Of a stretch of DNA of 64,000 bases, positions 11,928 through 25,808 are shown piece after piece. A program made the translations under genes and the position numbers. This DNA is from Branchiostoma floridae (taxonomy: Eukaryota; Chordata; Leptocardii; Amphioxiformes; Branchiostomatidae). The DNA is taken from NCBI RefSeq assembly GCF_000003815.2, contig NC_049993.1, positions 13,948,178-14,012,177 on the forward strand. Direction: 5' to 3'. The notes beneath the pieces are model-generated. The model was not told where the DNA came from and ran no database searches. It saw only the letters and a list, made by a program, of their open reading frames with translations. Every line of letters starts with the position of its first letter. Position 1 is the first letter of the stretch.

Positions 11928-14900
11928 TTACGTAAAGTTACCAGGTTCAACCTGGCATCTGAAGACGTGTTCAATATCGTCGCAAACAGTATCTCTCCAA
12001 CAGTAATTGAATTTCTGGTAAAGAACACAATCAGTCTTGTCACCCTCAGGTAACTTCATTGGGTGTCCCGGATGCCAGTTGTTGTACTTACCAAGTGGAG
12101 TACCATCCATCCACTCAAACTTTCCCTCTACGCGTTGATCGTGCAAGCCAATCCACATGTACATGTATACCACTGGCCCTTTCAATTTGAAGACTTTGAA
12201 CAAGTCGTTAGTCTGGGCGTCTCGAGGCATGGCGAGGGTACCGCCGTCTTCACGACAGGTCGCGGCCGCTTGGCTGAAGGTTTTGGGTATTTCAAACATC
12301 TTGTAGCAGATCCCACGCCATTCCTCATAACCTCCTGGACAAGACACTGTGGAAAATTCATGACCAAGACATAGGGTTAGCACAGATGTCATCGACCTGA
12401 TCCACTGATTCCAAAAACATTACTTTCACGTTGATAAAATTGTGTGCTTGACTTTTCATTTCATGATGTATATATGTGTGTTTTAGAGTAGACGTATCGG
12501 TATATAAAGAATGACAAAAATCGTCTTAAGATAGACCTATGTCTATTACATATGAAAATACCACTATAAGTAGGGGACAATGTAATGTAAGGAGAAGGTA
12601 CAGGCATTACGCTGTTAAACGTGTAACAGGGTAAGGAGGTACTTCTGATCACAGAGTAAAGGTAGCCTTACCTTTATCCGGCTTGCCCCGAATGGATGTT
12701 TGGGGACGTCCAGGGGGTCCGGCAGGTTTGGGACAAGTTTCCCTTCCTGGTAGTCCAGGCGGCCCAACTGGCCCTTGCAATCCTGGAGACCCCACAGGAC
12801 CTCTGCTCCCCGGGGGTCCTGGTGGTCCAGCCTTGCCCGTCGGTCCCATGGGTCCAGCCAGTCCCATGGTCCCCTTTTCTCCCGGAGGTCCAAGAGGCCC
12901 AGGAACCCCTGCCTTGCCATCCTGTCCCATGGGTCCAGCCGGTCCCGAGGGTCCAGCCGGTCCCGAGGGTCCAGCCGGTCCCATGGGACCCTTTTCTCCC
13001 GGGAGTCCAGGAGGCCCAGCAGACCCAGGGACTCCTGGCTGGCCAGCCGTGCCCATGGGCCCCTGCCCAGTCATGTTGGAAAGATTATGTCCCATAGGTC
13101 TCTCCTTACATGTACCTGGAGATACAAAAGACACGCACATGTCTGAAACTTCACGAATAGTATGCAAATTCAACAACGTGTAAACGTTGATAAAATCTAA
13201 AAGCATAATCTAAATGATCAAGAACATGTGAAATTTTACAAATGTTACAAAATAGACATTTGTATCAGTGTGTGGTATAATCCTGGTGCCTTGTGATTTT
13301 AGGAGATAAAACGTACGTTCCAACTCGGTTACTCGCAGCTCAGTCATCCCGTGTTGTTCTTCCATCTTCTCGGCAAGAGTGATCACCTTAACTGTGTCAA
13401 GATTAAAAAAAAAATACCACGTTCTGCAATCATGCTGTGAAATTCTGTAGAAATGGGTATGTTATTGGAAACAAATATAACTTACACATTATCCAGGGCA
13501 TGGGGCCATAGCGCCCTTGTTTCCTCTTTAAACAAAAATGGCAATAAAGACATTATTGAAATGGCGACGATTGTCTCTTACAAGCTTACTGGAGGTGAAC
13601 AAAAGACAAACCAAGCCTGGGAAAGAATTGACTGGATGTTTAGTTATTTAGTTTAGCAGCATTTGTGCTGACTTTCTTTGCCCTTTTGCCGTCGAATATT
13701 AGTTTTGGGGTCTACAGAGGATGTCATCCATAGAATTAAGTCTATGTGGCCTAACAAACATCAATTCATTTCGTCAGATTACCTCGCCAAGATTAGGATT
13801 TAAAAAACAAACAAAACAGCCTTTCCAGAATCAAGTTGTCAATTCGTTTATAGTCGTTCAAACATTACAATCATCCTTCTGCAATACATGTACAATAAAA
13901 ACATCTAACCTGCAAAGTATGGAAAGAGTACGGCAATGACCACAGCGATCACAGTGGCTGTGGCTTGCCCGAACTTCTTGCAAAGGCGGAACCATTTGGT
14001 CTTCTTGTCCATCTCCGTGCCATAAACATCTGTTTAGGTAAGCAAAGACACTCGGCAACCCACCAGATACTTATATTAACATGATAGTACACTAGTAAGG
14101 TTTCGCATAGTCTGACGTCCAAGATTCACCTAAAATGTGCCAAAAAGCAGATACTCAAGCAACTGTATGTGGTTTTGGAAACGGTCAGACATTTCACCTT
14201 CTGGTGTCCTTAGTCAGTGACATGTAATAACAGATGAAATTTCATCAAACTAATAATCATTTATTGGATAGTCCCTCACGTGCATTAATGATATTTCCAA
14301 TCCGTTGACCGAGCCTTTTCAATATCTACATCCGTAAAATATGAAGGTATTGCTATCAGTTTCTGTGTTTGTTTGTCCTGATGTGTGTTCTCAGCTCCAC
14401 AATCGATATTTGAAGTCTAAGCACATTCTGGACACTAACAGGAAGTTAGGTCAAAGGTGCTAAAATGTGAAGGAAATCGATCGAGTCTTTCCAACGCGCA
14501 AGAAGAAGGTAACAGTATCCCTGACCTACCCGACATTGAGTTTCTCGCTTTTCCGTATGACAATGAAAACAGTAACTCTAGATGGTGTGAAGACGTGTAC
14601 CATTCGGCGCCTGTCACTGCAAATTACTCAACAGGCAGTAATTAGATGGAAGACTACTCTTAGTGAGACGTTCAGTGAGAATTTGAGGTAACATGACTCG
14701 GGTGACCTAACTGTTGCAAGATTTAACTTAAATACATTCCACCAATCAATCATTACATACAGAAACGTTCCTTTCGACAGAAATTAAGAGGAAATCTCAG
14801 GACGAAAGCAGTAGCTACTCCATATTATGCATTATCCTCGAGCCTCCTAAGGATTTGTGTTTGTCAGACAATCCCGTATGTACACGTAAATGATAAAAAA

Positions 14901-16637
14901 TTCTAATTCCAACCCAAAGAAACAGCGAAAACAACATATCTATGCATTGTAGCTTGTTTTGTATCAACTAATGTAATTTGTCTCGCCTGTCTATAAGTGT
15001 TTTGATGATTCTTTAAAGCAAACATGAAAGATTAAAGCTCGCTGGCTTCTACTCAACAAGCAGAGGTTAGGCTCCGACTGTTTTTTAAAACGTTTTTAGT
15101 CGTTTTTATCGGGGTTTCTATTTTGTATTGTATCTTGTATGTTATGTTGTGACAATACAAGATACAATACAAAATAGAAAGACTGATAAAACCGACTAAA
15201 AACGTTTAAAAAACAGACAGAGCCTAACCTCTGTTTGCAGAGTAGCTGGCTTGAAGAAACAATGGATGAGACGATGTCTTACCCGCTCTGGAGACGTACA
15301 TGGTGTTTGGTATGGTCGCAGCAGCGTCCGCCACTGCCTTCCAATCAGTCGGAGCCTGCTGTGTGGGTGTGGTGCCTGGAGAAAAATTCAGAAAAGAGCA
15401 TGAAGCCTAGAAATCTGTATAGTATGCTCAAAAGCTTATCATCGATATGTAATTTAATTTTAAGTAGGAAAAATCTAACGACTCTATTTCATGGTACTAA
15501 TGCTATGATGGGGCCTAACCAATATAGCCATATGGAATTAAATGCAGACCGCATTCAATAAAGTCTATACGGAAGTGATACCTAAAATAAGTCTCTAGGT
15601 CGCAGCATATAACTCTGTGGATGACATCCCTACAGACTCGGAGAGCGCGAAAAAACACACACAACAAATTTAAAAATAGGCAAAAAAACAAGATGCACAA
15701 ACTTTCAAAATACAAACCATGAACGTTGTAATACAGTAATAAAAGCCTACAGGTTTTTCAAAAAGTGCCGAAAGTTACACTAGTGTGGTAGCTTAGTATA
15801 GCTGCAATTTTACACATGCTGCCTTGTTGATTTTTGGTATTTTCATGTGATGTGTTACAAAGATTTTTTTTTTAAATCATGCAGGCGAATTTGAAAATCA
15901 ATGCACGTACGCGTGTTATCCATACAACTAACTTTATGACCATACCGTTGTATCAAAACTTTGATGTCGGCTCTTGGACAATTTGAAGAGAAAATCAAAC
16001 ATATTTTTGACATTATTAAAAAAAAAAGGTTTATAGATATTATCTACGAGCTGAGTCAGGGAAGATAAACATATATCTACTTTACTACTTTTCTTGTCAA
16101 GGATGTAATCTTACTGAGCCGCCCAAAAATCCTACGGATCGAAACATAGAAAATATCACTGTATGGTCATATAACTACCGAGTCGTTGATAACACACCAG
16201 AGTGCAACTTTCTTGGAAGAAAATATAAAAGAGAAAGTAAAGAGTAAAGAGAATTTTTTTCACAAAGAAAATTTTTCATGAGAACTATAACCAGTGCAAT
16301 GGCCGCGTGTTTGCCTTGCATTCGGTAGGTCGGGAGTTCGATCCCTCCCCGGCCGAGTAATACTAAAGACTTTATCAATGGAACTTTGTGCTTTCTCTGC
16401 TTAGCACTCAGCATTTGGGAAAGAGTATGGAAGTTGAACACATGCACCACTACCAGTGGACTAGCCCCCTGCTGTAGTGATTGCACAAAGTTGTGTGGCC
16501 CAGGGCTACTGAAACGGAGATGGGTGCCGCCCCATGCGCCATCACAACAGGCCTTAGAGGAAGGAACTTAGACTTGACATGAGAATTGATTTACCTCCAC
16601 TGTCCCCAGTCTGGGACTGCTGCTGCCCTCCCTGCAT
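11928..16637 (-). CDS. Membrane collectin-like receptor 2 (TM, coiled coil, collagen, CTLD)
   Basis: Exons on the minus strand: 16637-16595, 15375-15283, 14029-13910, 13391-13317, 13115-12672 and 12346-11928. They total 1194 nt (397 aa), all phase 1. The cytoplasmic, TM and stalk exons match gene 1 in length. The collagen exon (residues 111-258) is 27 residues, nine Gly-X-Y triplets, shorter than in gene 1, and keeps the Cys in RETCPKPAG. The CTLD (259-397) has [13 protein letters not shown], a distinctive loop ([18 protein letters not shown]), HPM at the EPN position, and WRD in place of WND. It ends GNFT where its sisters end GNFV. It is the most diverged CTLD of the minus group. The 5' flank and first exon are intact, so it looks functional. 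It is probably a type II surface receptor like its neighbours. Confidence 0.83.
15060..15234. repeat. Long intronic hairpin beside exon 2 of receptor 2
   Basis: Same foldback as at 6831-7006, with arms of about 80 bp ending AGAGGTTAGGCTC / GAGCCTAACCTCTG. It ends 49 nt from the exon-2 donor at 15283. The stem is conserved although its sequence has small differences from the other units. Confidence 0.85.
16285..16575 (+). mobile_element. tRNA-derived SINE in intron 1 of receptor 2
   Basis: The head carries pol III-like boxes (ATGGCCGCGTGTTTGC as A-box region, GGGAGTTCGATCCCTCCC as B-box), followed by a non-tRNA body to about 16575. Units 2 and 4 have it (also 34890-35180), while unit 3 does not. 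In unit 1 the whole region is deleted. The head is not a functional tRNA because no acceptor stem can be paired around it. Confidence 0.75.
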
Positions 16638-18765
16638 GGTGACTTGTACAGGTTTCCGGACGCGACAGAAAAATAACACGTCCTACACCTGGTAAGGACT
16701 GACTGGTCTAGATCAAGCCCCAGACTCAATCTAACCTTTACCTCTACGTTGAATGTGTTACATCAAATAAGTTTTAGAAAGTCGAGACAAATTACATCAG
16801 TTGATACAAAACAAGCTAAAATGCATAGATGTTGTTGCTCTTTGTTTAGGTATTAGATATTTCATTGTTGTTTACATCTAAGCATGGTTGTGTTTCAGAA
16901 ACTTGAAAAACAATTATCAGAAAAATATGCAAGTTATGAATAGTACATTCAGGCAGCAATACGTGTTTCTTGCCCGGAGAATTGTACTGTTTTGTTAGAA
17001 GGTAAGAGGGCACGTTTCCATGCAGTATGGTCAGTGAGACATCTGATTTTATTTTAATAAAATTGAGACGTTGATAATTAACAGCCATATATATCATATG
17101 TGCCACGAATCAAAGATGGCAATAGATCGCAACATTCTCATGGAACCAAAATGGCTGACAGGGTCACGTGATAAACCGTGACGTAATCACTTGTGGATTA
17201 AACTAGCTATAACATTTAGGTTGCGAACGGTGATGCTATCCAAAACTAGAAACCTTTAGGTCACTAAAAGGTGTACATACGACTGCGCCAGGGAGTAGTT
17301 ACTCAAGCAGCTGGATATGATTTTAGAAAAGGCCTCACTTATTGTTGTATTTCGTCAGTGACGAGTAAGATCGATTGAAGAGCAGGTTTATAACCATTAA
17401 CTATGAATTGATATGTAAGTTAGATAAGATAAAAAGAAAGCTATGCCATGGTTTACTTATGTCTAAAGTTAACATTGCTTTTTCTCTCTTCTTAAAACAT
17501 GTTTTTAAACGAAGGTATAGAAATTTAACATTATATCGTAGTTAGATGATGAAATTAGATATAAGAACATGATGAAAATAGTATAAAACAGTAAATCATT
17601 TTCCTTTGGTCTTTTATCAGATGGTAGACTGTCTCGTATGCGAGGAAGGGTGCTTCTAGCATCCAAGGTCATAGTTCACGCTTAGTAATTCACACAGTTT
17701 ACATCATCGAGAATTGGAAATTAGGTCTAGCTACAGACAAACTGACAGAATGAACTGAAACTGAAAGCACAGCCCTTCAGAACGTGAAAACCTACCATAC
17801 ATTCTACAGTTGCCAGTTTCTGGTAAAATGCGAAGGAAATATATCATTTTGGGCCTCAAATCCCATCGTTCTGTTTGTGGAATGTCTTGAATATCATCAT
17901 TCTCGGTGTTAGATTTTCGAAAATGAAGCCTTCGAGACTTAAAAACTTAAACCCCTTTGCGAGCCTTTTGCAATTTCCCCGTTCCTGAAAACACCGAAAT
18001 TTGGCAATTTGACGGTCGTTTTAGGGACTTACAGGGGACGGCCGGGAGCGGTACTGCAGATTAGGCTCTCATGGGGTATATATTACCCACTTGTAAAAAT
18101 GTGAAAATAAACAAGACTTTAGGCTTTAAGGTTGTGAAAACTTCACCAAACAGTTCAAGACATCTTTATGAAAATTCAGAATAACCTGTAGTTTTTTTAG
18201 AAAAACAAGTTGACACAAAAATGATGGATTTTTAGGCGTTGCGCGAGTAGGGTATGTGACACCTTAGCTGCCCGTCGAAGCGCCACCTACATTTATGTAC
18301 ACATAGCTTTTTGTATGTAAAGATCATGTTCATGGTTTTATGACAATAAGAAAGAAGAACTTTGGCCTTTCATCAAAAAATAGTCATCAGCTAATACACA
18401 GACACAGACCATAAAATGAGGTAAAGTGGCTTAACTGCAAAATACAGACTGCACTGGGTTGCTGAAAATGCTGTACATTGTTAATGTGCCAAACTCTACA
18501 ATAGGATCTACAATACAAGACTGAATAAAGACAACTGTTATTGTGAAATACAACATACTGTGGCGCAACTTGTTTTATGGCTTCAATTCTTGTTGCAACA
18601 TTTACGGTGAATTTTAGCCATCTTGTTTTTTGCCAATCTGTTTTTTTTTCGCCCAGTATAGCATAAGATTTGGAGCCTGCAAGGGTTCCCATCCATATGA
18701 TTTACTTGTTGTGGCCTAATGATTCTTGAGGTTGCTGAAGGCGAGCGAAAGAAGGGGCACTCTTA
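16638..18765. other. 5' flank of receptor 2 and spacer to unit 3
   Basis: Non-coding, shared with the flanks of receptors 1 and 3. The bases next to the ATG hold the conserved 5' untranslated region. No independent gene is seen. Confidence 0.6.
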
Positions 18766-19544
18766 CTAAGACCGTACTGTGCCGGCCTCTAGCGATTTAA
18801 ATAAAAACTGCAGTGCAAACTTGACAATTAGTAGCCCTGCGTCATTGGCGTTCTTTAGTATTCATCAGTACTAAAACTGGTGATGACCACATAAAGATGT
18901 CTTTCTACTGACTTTAACACCAAATAACGGCAGTTTTTCGGAGTGTATGTTTAACGTTTCTAAAACCGTGATATTCTAAAACAGTAGCCAATAAAGTTGA
19001 GTCTGAACTGTTTCATCAAACCACCATTTATTCATTTCCATATTTCTCGCACATGATGTATCTGGCGACTCAACATTGGATGTTAAGATATGTAGATTGG
19101 CCACTTGGAGTTCGATTCAGTTTTGTTCTAATGAATACACATATACACAAGTCCTGATCATCACATTAAAACAACTGCATCATCCATGGTCAGCTATCAC
19201 TAAAAACGACAAACGATAGGATTTTGTATTCATTACACAAGAGTTCTAAAAGTTCTTGTTATATTTCGACTGTCAAATAAATACATGATGAACCTATGAA
19301 CTTAGAAAGTGGTCTCGAACTAGCCTGATGTCCAGGGTTGTAACCGGCTAGGAGGCCAGTTTGGTGGGCTGCTATAAGCAAGATCTAATCAGGCTAATCC
19401 CGAACCAGTTTAGATCAAATGAACTCGATGACCTTAGCTTCCACTGGTCGTGACAAAGACGACAGACGCTATGTACAGTATTTACACGTTCATTGTACCG
19501 GGGGAATTCCCTTAGCTCTTTTCGACTAGTACATCGAACAGTGT

Positions 19545-19705
19545 ATCACAGCTTAACGTCCCCTTCTTGGGACTGCAAACATTTCCAGTAGCGTGCATGT
19601 TGAGAGATCGACAACAGTCGGGATTCGAACTCACAACTACTTGGCCCAGAGGTAGGGTCTGGACTACCCACTCTACCTTTGTACACTGCACATTATACAA
19701 CTTTG
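19545..19705 (-). repeat. tRNA-derived SINE, copy in unit 3
   Basis: Best-preserved B-box of the four orthologous copies: minus strand GAGTTCGAATCCCGACTG. The A-box-like region is GTAGAGTGGGTAGTCCAG. It is not an intact tRNA gene. Confidence 0.7.
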
Positions 19706-19795
19706 TCTATTGAAATGTCATTCTGTCAAAGTATGTAATACATGTAAATGCATGTTTTGTATGCACAAAACTCTACAAGTGTCAGATTTCTCACG

Positions 19796-20104
19796 TTTGT
19801 TTGTTTGTTTATGTTCAAACGCCTGGGTGGCCTATTCAGTTTCGATAAACTGGTTCTCAATAGGGCCCAGTTTCACATATACATAAAGTTTCACATATAC
19901 ATACAAGGAGATAAAAACAATTACAATTACAGAGAAAATAAGTAGAGATACACATCGGAACATATAAGTACAACTGAAACAAAATCAAAATGTAAATCAC
20001 TAACAGTGATGAAGAGAGACCTAAACAGTCCCCAGGCTTCCTCCACACAGGTGGACTGGAGGACACTGTCCCAGTTTAGTGTTCTAAGATGGGTCAGGAA
20101 ATTG
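19796..20104 (-). mobile_element. LINE-derived fragment in unit 3
   Basis: A 309-bp insert between TCACG and TAATGATTAC; the uninterrupted site is visible in units 1 (near 2080) and 2 (near 10785). On the minus strand it encodes a short piece resembling LINE ORF2 linker sequence (HLRTLNWDSVLQS, EEAWGLFRSLF) and ends in an AAAC-repeat tail. No clear target duplication is seen. The same insert is at 28847-29149 in unit 4, so it entered before units 3 and 4 separated. Confidence 0.7.
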
Positions 20105-21331
20105 TAATGATTACACATTGACTTCACATACATATTGAATATCGTTAATCTACATTTGCACATACCTTTGCACTCATGACAATGATAGTTGTTTGTTTAC
20201 TAGGAATCTCTATTAGCAACCCAAGAAATACTCATGAGTATTGATACGGAAGTGTATTGATCCTGAAGAAGACGACAGTGATCATCGAAAACTTGATCCG
20301 TATATACCTTTATGTTGGAAGAAACTTAAACATTATGGTGTGATTACTACAACACAGATGAGCTTTTATGATAGCGTTGTCTATTGAAATATCATTCTTT
20401 CAAAAGTATGTAAAAATCATGTAACAATTGTATGCCTAAAATTCCAACACTCACTTATTTCCAATGTAGCGATTATACATAGTAAATTCCATATACATAT
20501 CATTAATTAACATTGTACATATCTTGGCACTAATGGCAATGATATTTGTTTAATCATATCTCTATTAGCAATACAAAAGGTGCCTACTATCCTTATTTCA
20601 TCATAAACAAAAATGCAGTCATTGAAAATCACAATAAATCGTATAACAAATAACAATTACAATTGAATAAGGCACTTGTACAAACTACTTGCTAAAATAT
20701 ATGGTAATGGAACTAACAATGAAAACTGGCATTAAATAGAATGTAACAGATTTTGGTATTTTTGCCACCATGTGTCTACATGAGATCCAGTGTGCTTGTA
20801 TTCAATGTGCACGATCAAGGGTTTCATAACCATCGTGAATTGAATAGTTTCAAAACAAGTAAATTGTATGACATCAGTGCAATTATTAATTTTCGCTTAA
20901 TTTTGAAAACAGAAACAAGATTTTTTTCCTCTCCGTGGTGGAGGTGACAAGAAAGCACCAGAATGGGAAAATATATCGTGTTGTAGATTTGATTGTACTT
21001 TTAGAAGTGACACTAGTGAGGTACATGTAGCCTAGTTGAAAAGTAAAATTGGCCCCAATGTGATGCCATAACTGTAGTTGCCAACTTGGTAAGTGACACC
21101 AGTCTACCACACTAGGTCACGTGGTGCACCTCTTGAATACAGAAATGAAAGACTTCTTGGTGTGATAGCATGTGGCTTTAATTCTTGTTAAAACATTTAT
21201 GGTGTAAATTCTAGGATTTTAGCCATCTTACGCCTAGTCGTTATTTTTAGCCAATTTTTTCGCCCCTTTGAATTAGACTTTGAGCCTGTGCATTGAATTT
21301 GGAGAATGCTTTCAGGAAATAACACATAATG

Positions 21332-24300
21332 TTACACAAAGTTACCCGGTTCAACTTGGCATATGAAGTGTCTGCGTTCGTCGCAAACAGTGTCTGACCA
21401 ATAAGTGTGTCTGACGTCCCATAACTTGCATAAAAAAACACAATCAGACTTGTCACCTCCAGGTAACTTCATTGGGAACTTGTTGTACTTCCCAAGTGGA
21501 GTACCATCTATCCACTCAAACATTCCCTCTTCGCGTCGGTCGTGCAAGCCAATCCACGTAGTTTTTGCTCCGAAGGATGCTAAGAACTCGTTAGTCTGGG
21601 CGTCTCGGGGCATGGCGAGGGTACCGCCGTCTTCAAGACAGGTCGCGGCCGCTTGGCTGAAGGTTTTGCGTATTAGAAACAACTTGTAGCAGATCCCACG
21701 CCATTCCGTATAACCTCCTGGACAAGGCACTGTGGAAAATTCATGAACAAGACATAGGGTTAGCACAGATGTCATCGACCTGATCCAAATTATAACATTA
21801 ATTTCACGTTGATAAAATTGTGTGCTTGACTTTTCATTTCATGATGTATATATGTGTTTATTAGAGTAGACGTATCGGTATATAAAGAACGACAAAAATT
21901 GTCTTAAGGTAGACCTATGCATATGACATATGAATATCTATATATGTAGGGAACAGTGGGAGGAGAAGGTACAGGCATTAATCCGTTAAACGTGTAACAG
22001 GGTAAGGAGGTACTTCTGATCACCGAGTAAAGGTAGCCTTACCTTTATCCGGCTTGCCCTGAATGGATGTTTGGGGACGTCCAGGTGGTCCGGCAGGTTT
22101 GGGACCAGTTTCCCTTCCTGGTAGTCCAGGCGGCCCAACTGGCCCTGGCAATCCTGGAGACCCCACAGGACCTCTGCTCCCCGGGGGTCCTGGTGGTCCA
22201 GCCTTGCCCGTCGGTCCCATGGGTCCAGCCAGTCCCATGGTCCCCTTTTCTCCTGGGGGTCCAGGGGGCCCAGGGACACCAGCCTTGCCAGCTTGACCCA
22301 TGGATCCAACCGGTCCCATGGGTCCCTTTTCTCCCGGAGGTCCAAGAGGCCCAGGAACCCCGGCCTTGCCATCCTGTCCCATGGGTCCAGCCGGTCCCGT
22401 GGGTCCAGCCGGTCCCGAGGGTCCAGCCGGTCCCGAGGGTCCAGCCGGTCCCATGGGACCCTTTTCTCCCGGGAGTCCAGGAGGACCAGCAGACCCAGGG
22501 ACTCCTGGCTGGCCAGCCGTGCCCATGGGCCCCTGCCCAGTCATGTTGAAAAGATTCTGTCCCATAGGTCTCCCCTTACATGTACCTGGAGATATCAAAG
22601 ACACGCACATGTCTGAAACTTCAACGAACAGTATGCAAATTCAACAACGTGTAAAGAGTTCACGAATTATAAAAGCATTAATCAAAATTCAATTTAATTC
22701 ATGTGAAATCTTTATGAATATGAAGAATGTAATTTGTATCAGTGTGCGTTATAAGCTTGGTGTCTTGTGATTCAAGGAGATAAAACGTACGTTCCAACTC
22801 GGTTACTCGCAGCTCAGTCTCGGCAAGAGTGATCACCTTAACTGTGTCAAGATTTGAAAAAAAATACCACGTTCTGCAATCATGCTGTGGAATTCTGTAG
22901 AACTGTGTATGTTATTGGCGACAAATACCTTACACATTATCCAGGACATGGGGCCACAGCGCCCTTGTTTCCTCTTTAAACAAGAATAGTAATAAAGACA
23001 TTATTGAAATGGCGACGATTGTCTCTTAACAAGCTTACTGGAGGTGAACAAAAGACAAACCAAGCCTGAGAAAGAATTAACTGGATGTTTAGTCCTTTGG
23101 TTTAGCAGCATTTTTGCTGGCTTTTTTTTTCTTTTTGCCGTCGCATATTAGTTTTGGGGTCTCCAGAGGATGTCATCCATGGAATTAAGTCTGTGTGGCC
23201 TAACAAACATCAATTCATTTCGTCAAATTACCTTGCCAAGATTAGGATTTTCCAAAAAAAAAAGCCTTTCCAGAATCAAGTTGTCAATTCGTTTATAGTC
23301 GTTCAAACATTACAATCATCTTTCTGCAATACATGTACAATAAAAACACATCAAACCTGCAAAGTATGGAAAGAGTACGGCAATGACCACAACGAACACA
23401 GTGGCTGTGGCTTGCCCAAACTTCTTGCAAAGGCGGAACCATTTGGTCTTCTTGTCCATCTCCGTGCCATAAACATCTGTTTAGGTAAGCAAAGATACTC
23501 GTTAACCCACCAGATACTTATATTAACATGATAGTACACTGGTAAGGTTTCGTATAGTCTGAAGTCCAAGATTAACCTATAATGTGCCTAAAAGCAGCTA
23601 CTCAAGCAACTGTATGTGGTTTTGGAAACGGTCAGACATTTCAAACACCTTCTGGTGTCCTTAGTCAGTGACATGTAATAACAGATGAAATTTCTTCAAA
23701 CTAATAATCATTTATTGGATAGTCCCTCACGTGCATTAATGATATTTCCAATCCGTTGACCGAGCCTTTTCAATATCTACATCCGTAAAATATGAAGGCA
23801 TTGCTATCAGTCTCTGTGTTTGTTTGTCCTGAGGTGTGTTCTCAGCTCCACAATCGATATTTGAAGTCTTAGCACATTCTGGACACTAACAGGAAGTTAG
23901 GTCAAAGGTGCTAAAATATGAAGGAAATCGATCGAGTCTTTCCAACGCGCATGTCAGAATTGGCTTTGGGCAAGAAGGAAGTAACAGTATCCCTGACCTA
24001 CCCGACATTGAGTTTCTCGCTTTTACGTATGACAATGAAAACAGTAACTCTAGATAGTGTGAAGAAGTGTACCATTCGGCGCCTGTAACTGCAAATTACT
24101 CACTGACAGGCAGTAATTAGAGGGAAGACTACTCTTAGTGAGACGTTCAGTGAGAATTTGAGGTAAGATGACTCGGGTGAGCTAACTGTTGCAAGATTTA
24201 ACTTAAATACATTCCACCAATCAATCTTTACATACAGAAACGTTCCTTACGACAGAAATTAAGAGGAAATCTCAGGACGAAAGACGCATTATCTGTAGCT

Positions 24301-25808
24301 ACTCCATATTATGCATTATTCCCCTAAGGATTTGTGTTTGTCAGACAATCCCGTATGTACACGTAAATGATAAAAAATTCTAATTCCAACCCAAAGAAAC
24401 GGCGAAAACAACATATCTATGCATTGTAGCTTGTTTTGTATCAACTAATGTAATTTGTCTCGCCTGTCTATAAGTGTTTTGATGATTCTTTAAAGCAAAC
24501 ATGAAAGATTATATCGCTGGCTTCTACTTAACAAGCAGAGGTTAGGCTCCGACTGTTTTTAAAAGTTTTTAGTCGTTTTTATCGGGCTTTCTATTTTGTA
24601 TTGTATCTTGTATGTTATGTTGTGACAATACAAGATACAATACAAAATAGAAAGACTGATAAAAACGACTAAAAACGTTTAAAAAACAGACAGAGCCTAA
24701 CCTCTGTTTGCAGAGTAGCTGGCTTGAAGAAACAATGGATGAGACGATGTCTTACCCGCTCTGGAGACGTACATGGTGTTTGGTATGTTCGCAGCAGCGT
24801 CCGCCACTGCCTTCCAATCAGTCGGAGCCTGCTGTGTGGGTGTGGTGCCTGGAGAAAAATTCAGAAAAGAGCATGAAGCCTAGAAATCTGTATAGTATGC
24901 TCAAAAGCTTATCATCAATATGTAATAATATTTTAAGTAGGAAAAATCTAACGACTTTATTTCATCGTACTAATGCCATGATGGGCCTAACCAATATAGC
25001 CATATGGAATTAAATGCAGACCGCATTCAATAAAGGCTATACGGAAGTGATACCTAAAATAAGTCTCTAGGCCGCAGCATATAACTTTGTGGATGACATC
25101 CCTACAGACTCGGAGAGCGCGAAAAAACACACACAACAAAAAAATAAATGGGAAAAAAAAGAAGATGCACAAACTTTCAAAATACAAACCATGAACGCTG
25201 TAATACGAATTGAAACGACAAACCATGGTATCAAAGCCAACAGGTCTTTCAAAAAGTGCCGAAAGTTACACTAGTGTCACAGTGGTAGCTTAGTATAGCT
25301 GCAATTTTACACATGCTGCCTTGTTGATTTCTGGTATTTTCATGTGACGTGCTACGAAGAGCTTTCGTTTTTTTGTGTGAAAACATTTAGACGAATTTGA
25401 AAGCAATGCACGTGCGCGTGTTATCCATAAAACTTACTTTATTACCATACCGTTATATCAAAACTTTGACGTCGGCTCTTGGACTATTTGAAGAGAAAAT
25501 CAAACATTTTTGACATCATTTAAAAGAAAAGTTTATAGACATCATTTACAAGCTGAGTCAGAGAAGATAAACAAATACTTTTCTTGTCAAGGATGTAAGC
25601 TGACTGAATTTTAGAAGGAGCCGCCCAAATATCCTACGGATCGAAACATAGAAAATGTCACTGTATGGTCATATAACTACCGAGTCGTTGATAACACCAG
25701 AGTGAAATTTTTTTGGGGAAAAGGAGTTAATTGTTTACAAGTTACTAGTATGACGATTCATTTACCTCTATTGTCCCCAGTCTGGGACTGCTGCTGCTCT
25801 CTCGGCAT
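21332..25808 (-). CDS. Membrane collectin-like receptor 3 (TM, shortened stalk, collagen, CTLD)
   Basis: Exons on the minus strand: 25808-25766, 24848-24756, 23476-23357, 22841-22791, 22585-22043 and 21729-21332. They total 1248 nt (415 aa), all phase 1. The first exon reads [14 protein letters not shown], unlike MQGGQQQ in its sisters. The stalk exon is 51 nt rather than 75 because of a 24-nt in-frame deletion that removes eight residues around EEQHG. The collagen exon is the longest of the minus group (residues 103-283), and the usual Cys near its end is Gly (RETGPKPAG). The CTLD (284-415) keeps the N-terminal cysteines, WIGLHD and WSD. It has a shortened loop before WIGL ([10 protein letters not shown]) and lacks the W-x-x-G segment before the EPN position ([10 protein letters not shown]). 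It is probably still expressed, but trimer cross-linking and sugar binding may differ. Confidence 0.82.
24535..24707. repeat. Long intronic hairpin beside exon 2 of receptor 3
   Basis: Same foldback as at 6831-7006, ending 49 nt from the exon-2 donor at 24756. The left arm has a small deletion relative to its sisters (GTTTTTAAAAGTTTTTAG) while the right arm is unchanged. Confidence 0.85.

Larger units (their letters stand above)
9752..18765. repeat. Segmental duplication unit 2 of 4 (about 9.0 kb)
   Basis: Second direct copy of the lectin-gene segment. It contains distal flank (9752-11927) with the shared SINE, receptor gene 2 (11928-16637) and 5' flank (16638-18765). It lacks the insertion seen at 2246-2465 and the one seen at 19796-20104 in unit 3. 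The 3' flank (11400-11900) is visibly more diverged than in units 1, 3 and 4. Confidence 0.85.

Noticed and set aside
16175-16486. Minus-strand 103-residue frame in intron 1 of receptor 2
   Set aside because: It overlaps the SINE and adjacent repeat, shows no recognisable domain and is not preserved in the other units.
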